A DNA stretch of 64,000 nt from Alkaliphilus metalliredigens QYMF (GCF_000016985.1 NC_009633.1:868001-932000); one strand, 5' to 3'. Numbered from the stretch's first letter, positions 36,985 to 46,535 are shown. Made by a program: numbers and translations. Notes: generated by a model from the sequence alone, not told the origin.

Positions 36985-38001
36985 ATGAAGAAAATTAAAA
37001 GTGAAAAGAAACTATGTTTAATGTGTATGGAAGAGCATGGAGTAGATACGGTAGAAGTGATTGATGAAGAAACGTATAAGTCAAAAGAAGTATCTTTTAA
37101 CGCAACCTATGAATACTGTGCCAATGCTGATGAATATCTTGAAACAGAAGAAATGATCAAGGCAAATAGTCTGATGATGAAAGATGCATATCGGAAAAAG
37201 GTAGGTTTGTTGACATCTGATGAGATCATCAATATAAGGGCAAAGTATGGGTTAAGTCAGAAAGACTTCTCTGAAATTCTTGACTGGGGAAAAGCTACAA
37301 TCACCAGATATGAAAATCATCAGGTCCAGGATCGTGCTCATGATGATGTGCTACGTAAGATCAATTCTGATCCTAAATGGTTCTTGGAAATGCTAGAAAG
37401 AGCTAAGGGTAAGATATCAGATAAAGCATTTAGCAAATATCACCATGAGGCCATTGAACAGTTTAAGAAAATGAAAAACCAGTATCAAATTGAAGTAATC
37501 AACACAATATATGCAAATTTTGAAGAACCGTTATATACTGGAAATGTAGAGCTAAATTTGGAGAAGGTTGTGGAGATGATCAACTATTTGGCATCGAAAG
37601 TTAGTAGTATTCATAAAGTAAAACTTATGAAGATGTTGTGGTATGCTGATATGCTCCACTTTAAAAGAACAGGAAAGGCTATCGGAGGTCTTGTCTATGG
37701 GGCATTACCAATGGGAGCTGTACCAAAAGGATATGAGGCAATTGTTTCACTTGAGGGAGTTCAATACGATACAGTATTATATGGTGAGCATATCGGATAT
37801 AAATTTAAGCCGGTTCCTGGATTTGAGATCAAGAAATTAATTAAGTCAGAGATTGAAACATTGGATGAAATTATCTCTAAGTTTGGACATTTAAATACAG
37901 ATGAAATTGTAGATATGATGCATGATGAGGAAGCGTATAAGTGTACCGAAGGCAACTGTATTATTCCATTTTCCTTTGCAGAGCAACTCTCAGTAGATTA
38001 A
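36985..38001 (+). CDS. Antitoxin-like protein: zinc finger, XRE HTH and Panacea (DUF4065) domain
   Basis: The ATG at 36985 follows GAGGTG. In 338 residues: an MqsA-like N-terminal zinc knuckle (C11-x2-C14 and C45), an XRE helix-turn-helix at about 77-125 (LTSDEIINIRAKYGLSQKDF, WGKATITRYENH), and a Panacea/SocA-like domain from about 190 (KVKLMKMLWYADMLHFKRTG, GLVYGALPMGAVP). Panacea is a versatile antitoxin domain known to pair with many unrelated toxins. The fusion gives one protein both operator binding and neutralisation. A terminator follows. Confidence 0.8.
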   Translation: MKKIKSEKKLCLMCMEEHGVDTVEVIDEETYKSKEVSFNATYEYCANADEYLETEEMIKANSLMMKDAYRKKVGLLTSDEIINIRAKYGLSQKDFSEILDWGKATITRYENHQVQDRAHDDVLRKINSDPKWFLEMLERAKGKISDKAFSKYHHEAIEQFKKMKNQYQIEVINTIYANFEEPLYTGNVELNLEKVVEMINYLASKVSSIHKVKLMKMLWYADMLHFKRTGKAIGGLVYGALPMGAVPKGYEAIVSLEGVQYDTVLYGEHIGYKFKPVPGFEIKKLIKSEIETLDEIISKFGHLNTDEIVDMMHDEEAYKCTEGNCIIPFSFAEQLSVD

Positions 38002-38026
38002 TCTAAATTGCAACACATACTTTTGA

Positions 38027-38056
38027 GCTCATCACTTTAATGTGATGGGCTTTTTC
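38027..38056 (+). terminator. Terminator after the antitoxin gene
   Basis: GCTCATCAC and GTGATGGGC pair with one G-T, followed by five T, C and three T. Confidence 0.75.
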
Positions 38057-38145
38057 TTTGTTAATAATTGTATCGTGCCTTGGAAAGTAAGGGTGCTAGG
38101 GAAACCTCAGGAAGAGTCCATATTAAAAAAATAGGTCTTGGTTAT

Positions 38146-39596
38146 CGCTCCTTCCACAAACTGTTTGATTGAGGGAGGGTCCCAGGGGAAAACAGATTGT
38201 TCCAGTCGCTTGGTGGTTCTCAGGAGTCAAGGGGTCACCGCTCCCTCCAGAGACTGCAGTAATGAAAGTGATGCTAATCAGGCTGCAGACTCTTCTGGTC
38301 GCTGGGTCTATCTTTGGAGCAATGCCTCTCCGCTCCTTCCACAGACTACAGCTGAAGTATTAAGTAGAAGTAGAGGAAGTAGTGAGAGTAATAGCTTGTT
38401 ATTCCCATACGTCCATAAAAGCCATGCTTCTATCTGGATGCTGGCGTGGATAGATGGGGCTGTATTCTGTCCTAGTCGCTGGGTTCGTTTCTAGGGTCTT
38501 CACTGCCGCTTCGCTCCCAAACTGTTTTGTTATTAAGTCATGCTATAGGGTTAAACAGATTGGGAACATCGCTGGGGAAAAGCGGGGGAGAGTAGTGCTT
38601 GTCTTCGTTAGTTTTAGTTCTGTGGATATGGTGGACAAATAAAATCACTTTGACCACATATAAACAGTGAAGGCTACTACTACGACTAAGTTAGGGTAGA
38701 GCCACAGGGTTTTGTTAGGGACAGGTCTTGTAAGAAAAACAGAGGCAGTGTATTCCTCATCAAGGGGGAGTCAGACACTGCCTCCTTGTCTTTAGGGTCC
38801 ACAACCTTTTGCTTCCACTCATTCATCCAGGAGGCAATTTTTGTTTCACAAAATAAGCCACCTTCCTTGATTCCTTACAGCAAAATATTGTAACTTACGG
38901 GTCTTGGTTGCCGCTCCCTTCACAAACTGTTTTGACTAGGGAGATCCTTTAGGGAAAACAGATTATTCCAGTCGCTGAGAAGGTTCCTGGGGCTTGTCTC
39001 CACACACTGTCTCATTATGGAGACGGTACAGGAAGAAAGACAGACTGTTCCGATTACGGGTCACTCTTCCGGGTCTTTGATCCCCCAACTAACGTTCCAT
39101 AGAGGTAGGAGCCATTTGGGGCTGACTTTTATAGAGTCTCCTACCACTATTACACTTTCCCTAAATGTCTTGTTTAAAAAACAGTTGCAAAGACCGCAAC
39201 TGACGTTCCACTTTCTTTAAACGAACATTTAAGAAATAGTGTGGGGATAAGGGTCTGGCTTTGGGGTTTTTGAGGGTAATGCTTTAGGGTCCTGTAATGC
39301 GTTATTAAGTACATAGATTGCAAGCTAAAGGGTGTTGTAAAGACGAATATTTAGGGTTTATATGAAAGTCATATCTTCGGCCCAGTCTATTACCTAACGT
39401 CCATAGCTGTCCCTTGGTAAGTTTTGGGGGGGGCGTCTAGGTCCGTCTTTGAAGGCAATTTAGCTGTTGGGGTAGCGCTTATACTATTGACTATTCCAAA
39501 GGAAGGATACGATCTTATGGGTCGGTATAGACAATAGAGATGTGTAGCTGTTATACAAATCTTGTTGATGCAGGAGAAGAAAATCACTTCACCTGC
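38146..39596 (-). ncRNA. Candidate large structured non-coding RNA, - strand copy
   Basis: Read on the - strand from 39596: hairpin GCAGG/CCTGC around GAAGTGATTTT (39596-39570); GTTGC/GCAAC hairpin (39203-39183); ACATTTAGGGAAAGTG; a GGTAGGAG/CTCCTACC stem; AACGTTAGTTG (about 39097-39087); then six modules at 39057-38994, 38976-38912, 38573-38511, 38480-38331, 38303-38239 and 38210-38146. Their paired arms are CTGTCT/AGACAG, CTGTTTT/AAAACAG, CTGTTT/AAACAG, TACAGC/GCTGTA, CTGCAG/CTGCAG and CTGTTT/AAACAG. The module at 38480 holds the same hairpin loop (TATGGACGTATGGGAATAAC) as the other copies. About 330 bases between 38911 and 38574 do not show modules. No convincing protein frame is present. 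Confidence 0.55.
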
Positions 39597-40094
39597 TTAA
39601 ATCCTTTAGAGATAAAATACTAAAGTCTTTATAATTATGTCGCAATTAGCTCTGCTACGGACACTGAGAAGCGTGTGGCCTTTATCGGTGGAAAACCAAC
39701 TGTATAGTTGTTATATATGTCTACACCGATTCATGGTAAATTATTATTATAAAACTGGCAAGTAGGGGGTATGGTATTTACTAGTCATTTGATTTCACGA
39801 TCACAATAGATTTTAGTTTCGATGTATGTTTTAGGAGAGAGTATAATTATTCTTTCTGTCATAATTTAAAGGTTTTTTTACTATTATGCAGAAAGATGTT
39901 ATGATGCACCTAATATAAATTGTCACATAGATGGGATATCATAAAATAATGTGTTAGTGTTGAAGAGTGCATTAACGACAAGGTTTTGAGCAATGTCCCT
40001 ACTCTTTCTAGACGCAATATATATATATATCAGTCACATAAGAGAGTTAAATAATAGAAAAGTTAATATATTTCTTATTTAAAGGAGGATTACC

Positions 40095-41129
40095 ATGGAA
40101 GATAGAGCTAGTTTACCTGGATTTTTATCTGACAAAGATATTAAGAACTGTATTGATGATAAAAAAATAGTTATATGGCCATATGAACAAGAAGAAAACT
40201 TGACACCATTAGGTTATAACTTAACTCCGACAGAATTTATTTTTTCTATTAATAATAGACTATTAGTGAATATTCATAATGATAATAATGAAAAATATTG
40301 CTACATTGATGCTCATGATACAGTTTTAATCTTAACCAGGGAGACCGTTTGGGTATCAAGTGAAATTGCTGGGACATTTCACTCAAAAGTAGGTATTGTA
40401 ACACAAGGTTTTGGACATATCTCTACTACATTGGATCCCAATTGGCAAGGTCCGTTACTAATATCGCTAAATAATCCAACCAGTCAAAAACTTAAATTTG
40501 TTATAGCTAAAGTTAGTAATCTGCAAAGTGAATGTGATAAATTATCATTTAAATATTGTTCATTTGTGACTTTGATTTTTTACAGGCTTGTTTCGGCTAC
40601 AAGTGAAAAACATGATAATCCTTCTTGTAGATTCGATTTGTTAAATGACGTTGTAAAAGAACCAAAACAGTCTATATGGAGCAAAGTATTTTTTGGAAAA
40701 AAACATAAAATGCAGTATAATGAATTAAGAAAGTTCATTAGCAATATAGGTAATATAGATTTTATCAAGTTGGGTATAAAAGAAGAAAATGATGAAATTA
40801 ATGTTGAAGATTTTAAGAAGAAATATGAGAAATTTACAGAAACGATTAACTTTTACACTGATGCTGCTCATGCTGTGAATAAAGAAATTATTGGTATAGA
40901 GAACATAAAGAGGACATTTAAAAGAATACTTTTAATTATTTTGTATCTATTTCCTCTTAGCGCATATTTGTACCTTGGCTGGAAATTTGGTATAAAGAAT
41001 GAGAAACCTTCTACAGATGGCTACATGTTCTTAATATATCTAACAGCTACATCACCACTGTTAATTCAGGTTTTATTACCTATAATTAAAATACTATCAA
41101 AAAATATTTCATTTATGAAAGGAGAATAA
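40095..41129 (+). CDS. dCTP-deaminase-like protein with C-terminal membrane helices
   Basis: The 344-residue protein begins with a DCD/dUTPase-fold domain (residues about 5-140: LSDKDIKNCI, LTPLGYNLTPTEFIF, VWVSSEIAGTFHSKVGIVTQ, TLDPNWQGPLLISLNNP). The last stretch aligns with the dCTP deaminase block dPGW-G-TLEL-N, but the catalytic Glu is replaced (LLISLNN, Ser 124), and the SSLAR arginine is lost too, so deamination is doubtful. Residues about 275-302 and 312-338 are two membrane helices joined by a short loop. It is followed four bases later by dUTPase. AAAGGAGGATTACC precedes the ATG. Nucleotide sensing at the membrane is a possibility, not a proven role. Confidence 0.7.
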   Translation: MEDRASLPGFLSDKDIKNCIDDKKIVIWPYEQEENLTPLGYNLTPTEFIFSINNRLLVNIHNDNNEKYCYIDAHDTVLILTRETVWVSSEIAGTFHSKVGIVTQGFGHISTTLDPNWQGPLLISLNNPTSQKLKFVIAKVSNLQSECDKLSFKYCSFVTLIFYRLVSATSEKHDNPSCRFDLLNDVVKEPKQSIWSKVFFGKKHKMQYNELRKFISNIGNIDFIKLGIKEENDEINVEDFKKKYEKFTETINFYTDAAHAVNKEIIGIENIKRTFKRILLIILYLFPLSAYLYLGWKFGIKNEKPSTDGYMFLIYLTATSPLLIQVLLPIIKILSKNISFMKGE

Positions 41130-41132
41130 AAG

Positions 41133-41567
41133 ATGTTCAATATAAAAATTAAAAGAATTAATAACTTAGCAAAATTACCCGAGTATGCACATGATGGTGA
41201 TGCAGGAATGGATTTGTTTTCTATTGAAGAAAAAGTTATTGATCCAGGGGGAGTTGCTTTGATACATACGGGGATTAAAATAGAATTACCCGAAAAAACT
41301 GAAGCTCAAATAAGACCTCGAAGTGGGTTAGCTTTAAAAAATTCGATAACTGTTCTAAATACACCAGGAACAATTGATGAAGGATATAGAGGTGAAATAG
41401 GAGTTATATTGATTAATCATGGTAAAGAAAGTTTCAAAGTAGAAAAACATATGAAGGTCGCACAAATGGTTATTAAACCAGTACTAAAAGTTAAAATTTT
41501 GGAAGTAGATGAGTTATCAGATACACAAAGAGCTGAAGGTGGATTCGGCTCTACAGGAGTTAAATAG
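41133..41567 (+). CDS. dut: dUTP diphosphatase
   Basis: The 144-residue trimeric dUTPase turns dUTP into dUMP and pyrophosphate. All five motifs are present: AGMDLFS (24-30), RPRSGLALK (61-69), [16 protein letters not shown] (76-91), a motif-4 like KVAQMVI (108-114) and [10 protein letters not shown] (133-142). It is coupled to the DCD-like gene. Mobile elements and phages often carry dUTPase, where it can also act as a signal. GAAAGGAGAATAAAAG precedes the ATG. Confidence 0.95.
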   Translation: MFNIKIKRINNLAKLPEYAHDGDAGMDLFSIEEKVIDPGGVALIHTGIKIELPEKTEAQIRPRSGLALKNSITVLNTPGTIDEGYRGEIGVILINHGKESFKVEKHMKVAQMVIKPVLKVKILEVDELSDTQRAEGGFGSTGVK

Positions 41568-41601
41568 AAGGAATGCTACATAAAATGCTCTAACAAGCAA
41601 T

Positions 41602-41690
41602 TATAGAGCATCCATATTTACTAAAACCGACTTTATCTAGATTTAAAGAGGTAAAGGATTGAAAAATAGTGAGTGCCACTTGGGTGCCAA
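41602..41690 (+). repeat. Direct repeat left of gerABC
   Basis: About 89 bases, starting TATAGAGCATCCATATTTAC, recur at 45981-46068 with about 88 percent identity. Both end in a GTGCCACTTG(G/C)GTGCCA pair. They bracket the germination operon and the tRNA-like end. Confidence 0.75.
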
Positions 41691-41807
41691 TTTTTGAAAA
41701 AAGAACCCTAAAGTTAGCTACTGGCACAAAAAATCAAAAATGATAAACAGTGAAATTAAAATGGTTAGACATACTTACCTATAGTTAAAAATAGTCGAAT
41801 ACACAAC

Positions 41808-41830
41808 TTCGAATCCCTCAAGGCGCGCCA
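41808..41830 (+). pseudogene. tRNA 3'-end remnant (possible att scar)
   Basis: TTCGAAT (T-loop), CCCTC, AAGGCGC, a G discriminator and CCA match the last 23 bases of a tRNA, most like tRNA-Arg. The rest of the tRNA is absent, which is the usual trace of an element that integrated in a tRNA gene. Confidence 0.55.
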
Positions 41831-42092
41831 TTATGAAAGATTGAAATTTGAACGAATGTTAGGAGTTTATACTTCTAACATTTTTTGTTTTTTGCAAAAC
41901 TTCTAACGTTCCTCTAACATTGAAAAAAAGTAGCCATTTTAAGAGCTGCATCTCTTGTATCTGAGGCATTGTTGTCATTTGAAATTCCCCCTAGGCTGTT
42001 GCTTTCTAGTAGGTTTAATATTCTCAGATGTATATTATGAAAATTAATATCAATAATATATACATAGTGATGAATAGTTGGAGTGATATATA

Positions 42093-43631
42093 TTGGGTTT
42101 ATTTGATAAGTTCAAAAGGTTAAAATCAAACTTTACTGGAGAGCCTAGGCCATATATTGAAGATAGTAGGCTTGTTTCTAAAAAACTTCATGATAATACT
42201 ACTTATCTAGAAAATAGGTTCAAGGATTGCAGTGACATTACCTTTAGAGAGTTAAGAATAAATGCTGGTAGTAGCAAATCTGGGTTAATGCTTTTGGTTT
42301 TTACTGATGGGCTTATTGACAGTACACTCGTTAATGAAAGTATCATTAAACCAATTAATTTTGCCAATGGATTAAAGAAATCCTCTGATATAAATGTAGC
42401 GCTATTACAGGATATTATTTTAATTAACAGCATAAGAGTTACAAAAAAACTTGATGAAATCATTCATAGTATCTTATCTGGAGATACAGTGCTATTTATA
42501 GAGGGGTCTGATGAGGCTCTCTTATTAGATACACGAGGCGGAGAGTCAAGGTCAATAGAAGAATCTTCAGTCGAAAGTGTGATTAGAGGGTCCAAAGAAG
42601 GTTTTGTTGAGAATATTCGTACTAACACAGCAATGATTAGACGAAAACTTAAGGACCCTAATTTGAAAATTAAAGATTTGAAGGTTGGTTCCAGAAGTCA
42701 CACTAGCGTAGCGGTAGTTTATATAGATGATATTGTTAATCAAGAAGTTCTCCAGTATACGTTAAACAAGTTAGAAGAAATTAAAATTGATGGCATTTTT
42801 GATTCTGGCTATATCGAACAATTTTTGGAGAACAACACCTTTTCAATCTTTCCTCAAATGCAAGTGACGGAACGTCCTGATAAGGTTTGTGGTAATTTAT
42901 TGGAGGGTCGAATGGTTGTTTTAGTTGATGGGTCCCCTGATGCCCTCATATTCCCTGTGGGATTGGTCCAGTTGTTGCAATCTCCTGATGATTACTATGA
43001 AAGATTTATTTTCGCAAATATGGTACGCCTTATTCGATATCTAGGGTTTGTTATTGCCACAACTTTTCCAGCAATTTATGTTGCTGTTACTACGTTCCAC
43101 CAGGACTTGCTCCCAGCAGACTTTATACTAGATATTGCAAAAACCAGGGTAGACGTCCCTTTCCCGCCAGTGGTAGAGGCTATGTTAATGGAAGGAACCA
43201 TAGAACTTCTAAGGGAGGCTAGCGCTCGTCTTCCCTCTAAAATTGGTCAAACCATCGGTATTGTAGGGGCACTTGTGATAGGAGATGCAGCGGTAAGAGC
43301 ACGTATAATAAGCCCAATGATGGTAGTGGTGGTAGCCATTACTGCTATTGGATCCTATATATTTCCACATTTTAGTACCTCCTATTCTATTCGGTTTATA
43401 AGGCTTCCTATGATTCTTATGGCAGCAACCTTTGGGGCCTTTGGAATCATTATTACCTGGACTTGGATCATTGCCCATATGTGTAAATTGAACTCCTTTG
43501 GCTATCCTTTTTTAGCACCATTTGCTCCCATTAATACAGATGATATGAAGGATGCGGTCCTCCGAGCACCTCTTTGGGGACTTAAAACCCGACCTACTCC
43601 TGCATCTAATAGAAACAAAAGAAGGAAATAG
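42093..43631 (+). CDS. Spore germination protein, GerA-type A subunit
   Basis: The 512-residue protein starts at TTG 42093 (GGAGTGATATATA upstream, no ATG in place). It is one part of a nutrient receptor in the spore inner membrane. The N-terminal 250 residues are soluble; then VLFIEGSDEALLLDTRGGESRSIEES, REL-type blocks and PFPPVVEAMLMEGTIELLREA are family signatures. Five or so membrane helices follow (RYLGFVIATTFPAIYVAVTT to ILMAATFGAFGIIITWTWII), and the tail is basic. It is intact. Confidence 0.93.
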   Translation: MGLFDKFKRLKSNFTGEPRPYIEDSRLVSKKLHDNTTYLENRFKDCSDITFRELRINAGSSKSGLMLLVFTDGLIDSTLVNESIIKPINFANGLKKSSDINVALLQDIILINSIRVTKKLDEIIHSILSGDTVLFIEGSDEALLLDTRGGESRSIEESSVESVIRGSKEGFVENIRTNTAMIRRKLKDPNLKIKDLKVGSRSHTSVAVVYIDDIVNQEVLQYTLNKLEEIKIDGIFDSGYIEQFLENNTFSIFPQMQVTERPDKVCGNLLEGRMVVLVDGSPDALIFPVGLVQLLQSPDDYYERFIFANMVRLIRYLGFVIATTFPAIYVAVTTFHQDLLPADFILDIAKTRVDVPFPPVVEAMLMEGTIELLREASARLPSKIGQTIGIVGALVIGDAAVRARIISPMMVVVVAITAIGSYIFPHFSTSYSIRFIRLPMILMAATFGAFGIIITWTWIIAHMCKLNSFGYPFLAPFAPINTDDMKDAVLRAPLWGLKTRPTPASNRNKRRK

Positions 43632-43648
43632 AATAGGAGGTAGTCTCC

Positions 43649-44755
43649 ATGATTAGTAAGTATAGAAATGGGGAAATTTCATCAGGGCAAAGTTATATAA
43701 TGATTATTAGTATGATGGTGGGGACTGGGATTTTGGGTCTTGCTAGATCTGCCGCTGCTATATCTCAACAGGATGCTTGGATTTCTGTTCTACTTAATGG
43801 ACTAAGCATTGGTTTTATGGTAGGGTTGATCATTTTTGTAATTAGTAAATTTCCAAACTGTACATTTTTTCAGTACACTTCTTTTCTATTAAGTAAGCCC
43901 ATTGCCTATGTAATTGTTTGTCTTTATGGTTTTTATGCGGTTTTAACTACTTCTGTGATTATTAGACTTTTATGCGAATTGATTGGTACTTGGTTTTTAC
44001 CTAAAACACCATTGTTTGTGATTTCCTTCATTATTGTATTAACCCTTATCTATATTACAAAGGATGGACTAACCTCTGTGGGTCGCTTTAATGAAATTGT
44101 TGTTTTTTCTATTATTCCTTTTATATTCTTAATGTTCCCTTCTCTTTCCCAAGCCTCTTTACTAAATTTAAGGCCTGTAGGGGGAAGTGGATTTACCAAT
44201 ATTATTAAAGGAGTAATCCCTTCTTTTTACGCCTTTGCAGGTTATGAAGTACTCCTACTTATATATCCCTATATATCCAATAAGAATAAAAATAATTTAA
44301 AGTATTCTGTAGTATCTATTATATTTGTAACACTATTATATACCAGTATGGTAGCCAGTCAGATTGCCCTATTTGGCTATCAAGAGATCGCTGATATTTT
44401 ATATACTTTTATTCATTACCTTGATGTTTTAGATTTTCCCATCATTGAACGAATTGAGATTTTCTTTACGTTTTTTTGGACTTTTTCAGTACTAGGCACC
44501 CTCACTATACAATACATAGCAGGATGTATCGCTTTTCAGTCTATCTTAAAGGTAAAAAAAATAAATACCTTTGTGTATTTTCTAGCACCAATCGTGTTTA
44601 TTCTTTCTTTACTTCCTCAAAACTCTGTAAAGGTGGTATCCATCAGCGAAATAATAGGGAAAGCAAATATTGGATTTGGTTTTGTGCTTCCTATCTTGCT
44701 TCTACTTATGTATATACTAAAGGGAAAGAGGGTTAATCATGAAAAAGGTATGTAA
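43649..44755 (+). CDS. Spore germination permease, GerB subunit
   Basis: The 368-residue protein has ten hydrophobic helices and belongs to the AAAP amino-acid permease superfamily (endospore germination permease). The start SSGQSYIMIISMMVGTGILG carries the G-T-G-I-L-G substrate loop seen in this superfamily. It forms the membrane core of the germinant receptor with the A and C subunits. ATAGGAGGTAGTCTCC precedes the ATG; the stop overlaps the next gene by 17 bases. Confidence 0.92.
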   Translation: MISKYRNGEISSGQSYIMIISMMVGTGILGLARSAAAISQQDAWISVLLNGLSIGFMVGLIIFVISKFPNCTFFQYTSFLLSKPIAYVIVCLYGFYAVLTTSVIIRLLCELIGTWFLPKTPLFVISFIIVLTLIYITKDGLTSVGRFNEIVVFSIIPFIFLMFPSLSQASLLNLRPVGGSGFTNIIKGVIPSFYAFAGYEVLLLIYPYISNKNKNNLKYSVVSIIFVTLLYTSMVASQIALFGYQEIADILYTFIHYLDVLDFPIIERIEIFFTFFWTFSVLGTLTIQYIAGCIAFQSILKVKKINTFVYFLAPIVFILSLLPQNSVKVVSISEIIGKANIGFGFVLPILLLLMYILKGKRVNHEKGM

Positions 44756-45854
44756 ACTACTATTGCTTATGCTTATATGTTTACTCTTATCCTCTTGTTG
44801 GGATGCAAAACAGTTAGATGATTTGTACTTGGTTTATGGTATTGGAGTAGATATTAGTAAAGAAAATCCAGAAAGGTATCTAGTTACTATAGTAGCTCCA
44901 ACTGTCCATCCGGAAGCTAATGAACCTAAAATAGAAATCTCCAGCGAAGGAACATCCATTAGAAATGCTCAGGATAATATCCAAAACAAAGCAGCTAGAC
45001 GTATTACTTTTGCAAATACCAAGATATTCTTTATTGGAGAAGAAGCAGCTAAGAAAGGCATTGGAAAACATATAGATTCTATGCTTAGGGATCCAGAAGG
45101 GCGAGGCACGATTAAGCCCGTAGTAGTTGAAGGTAGAGCTGTTGATTTAATGGATATAGATCCTGCAGGTATCCCTATAGTCAGCCTTTATGTATCCGAT
45201 TTGTTACGACAAAGCAATGAGACTTCAACAATTCCCTTTATTACTTTGAGAGTATTTCATAATGCATTAAAAACCGATGGGATCGAACCTGTGATTCCTT
45301 TTATTAAGTATGGTAACAAACCTAGTGAATTTCTAGTTAATACGATTAGTTTGTTTAGACAAGATAAAATGATAGGAAAGCTTGAGGGAATTGAAAGCTT
45401 TGCCTTTATTGTACTAACGGGACAAGTGCAGGACGGTTTTATAACCCTGTCCTATCCCTTAGGAGATATAGATGAATATCCAGTCTTAACTTTAAGAGTT
45501 AAAAGTGGTAAAAGTAAAATTAAAACAGAAATCAAAGATTCTCGGCTACATATTTATCATGAAATTTCTTTAACTACTTATATTTCTGAATATACTTCTT
45601 CGGAATCAGTTTTTGATGAAAAAATCATTGAAGACATGGAAAAAGCTGCTAATCTTCATTTAGAAGCTATCTGTAAAAAGTTAATTAAGAAGTTACAAAA
45701 TGAATATGAAAATGATAATATTGGGTATGGAAGATATGTAAAGGTAAACCATCCAGAGTATTTTGAAGCTGATGATTGGAATGAACAATTCGCTCATGCT
45801 GTTGTTCATGTTAAAGCTAATGTAAGAATTCAGATGGTGGGTACAGTACAATAG
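44739..45854 (+). CDS. Spore germination lipoprotein, GerC subunit
   Basis: The 371-residue protein has a lipoprotein signal: a basic start, LLLMLICLLLSS and lipobox Cys followed by WDAKQLDDL, the hallmark of GerC (CWD-x-x-E/Q-L). It would be lipid-anchored on the outer face of the spore inner membrane. The rest shows three mixed domains, with EGRGTIKPVV and DGIEPVIPFIK as family-like stretches. Complete. It ends the ger operon; sporulation promoter elements were not identified. Confidence 0.92.
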   Translation: MKKVCKLLLLMLICLLLSSCWDAKQLDDLYLVYGIGVDISKENPERYLVTIVAPTVHPEANEPKIEISSEGTSIRNAQDNIQNKAARRITFANTKIFFIGEEAAKKGIGKHIDSMLRDPEGRGTIKPVVVEGRAVDLMDIDPAGIPIVSLYVSDLLRQSNETSTIPFITLRVFHNALKTDGIEPVIPFIKYGNKPSEFLVNTISLFRQDKMIGKLEGIESFAFIVLTGQVQDGFITLSYPLGDIDEYPVLTLRVKSGKSKIKTEIKDSRLHIYHEISLTTYISEYTSSESVFDEKIIEDMEKAANLHLEAICKKLIKKLQNEYENDNIGYGRYVKVNHPEYFEADDWNEQFAHAVVHVKANVRIQMVGTVQ

Positions 45855-45980
45855 GATTTAATAACCTTGAACCGTACCTTATAATGACGTTTTTGCAGAT
45901 GTTATCATTATTCATAAAATAAAGGTCAAGTGACTAATACTTTAAAAAGAGGTTATATCTACTTCGTAGTAACTTACGCT

Positions 45981-46068
45981 TATAGTGCATCCATATTTAC
46001 TAAAAGCAACTTTATCTAGATTTAAAGAGGTAAAGGATAAAAAAAAATCCGTGCCACTTGCGTGCCAC
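45981..46068 (+). repeat. Direct repeat right of gerABC
   Basis: Second copy of the repeat at 41602-41690. Confidence 0.75.
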
Positions 46069-46221
46069 TTTTTACAAAAATAGAAAACAAAACAACTAAT
46101 AATGCCATATGCGTAAACGCTCTAAATCTTATAATTCCAAGCTTTAGCTAAAAATGCAAAAAGTTTCAAAACCAACTCAATAGAATTGGTAAGGAAGAGG
46201 CCATGTAGCCTTATACAAAAG

Positions 46222-46258
46222 TATAAAAAATAAAAAGGTGATAACCTAATTAAAGACT
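46222..46258 (+). terminator. Hairpin near the right end of the first element
   Basis: AAGGTGATA and TATCACCTT pair over a 14-base loop, followed by CTATACTGCC; the T-run is weak. TGCCCACGCACTTCCCAC follows at 46273. Confidence 0.4.
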
Positions 46259-46390
46259 ATCACCTTCTATACTGCCCACGCACTTCCCACATTACATAAA
46301 AACCTATAAAATTCTCTAAATATTTATAGAGTTTAATAAAATATAAAATCGTTGAAATTTCAATTTTTAAAGGTGATATTAAGTAGTAAT

Positions 46391-46443
46391 AAAAGGGGGG
46401 TAAAACCTGTAAAATACCCATCCTTTAGATGCCAATGATGTAA
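46391..46443 (+). repeat. Right end and attachment core of the first element
   Basis: AAAAGGGGGGTAAAACCTG, then AAAATACCCATCCTTTAG and the core ATGCCAATGATGTAA match 53374-53426 with one or two differences. The GGGTA/TACCC pair inside can fold. The core equals the groEL end. Confidence 0.8.
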
Positions 46444-46535
46444 GAACACCCAACCGTTAAATATGATGAATACTGAGTTTGACGACCATATTCATCATCA
46501 CAAATAGTAATTTTCCCACGGATTCCTCAAAAGAA

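Noticed and set aside
38138-38494. 118-residue + strand frame
   Set aside because: Antisense to six RNA modules; composition (Ser, Cys, Trp) is unlike proteins of this genome.
42203-42463. 86-residue frame on the - strand inside gerA
   Set aside because: Shadow of the real coding frame; no ribosome site.
6344-46443. Complete prophage
   Set aside because: Only integration, switch and replication genes are phage-like; no terminase, capsid, portal or tail genes are seen.
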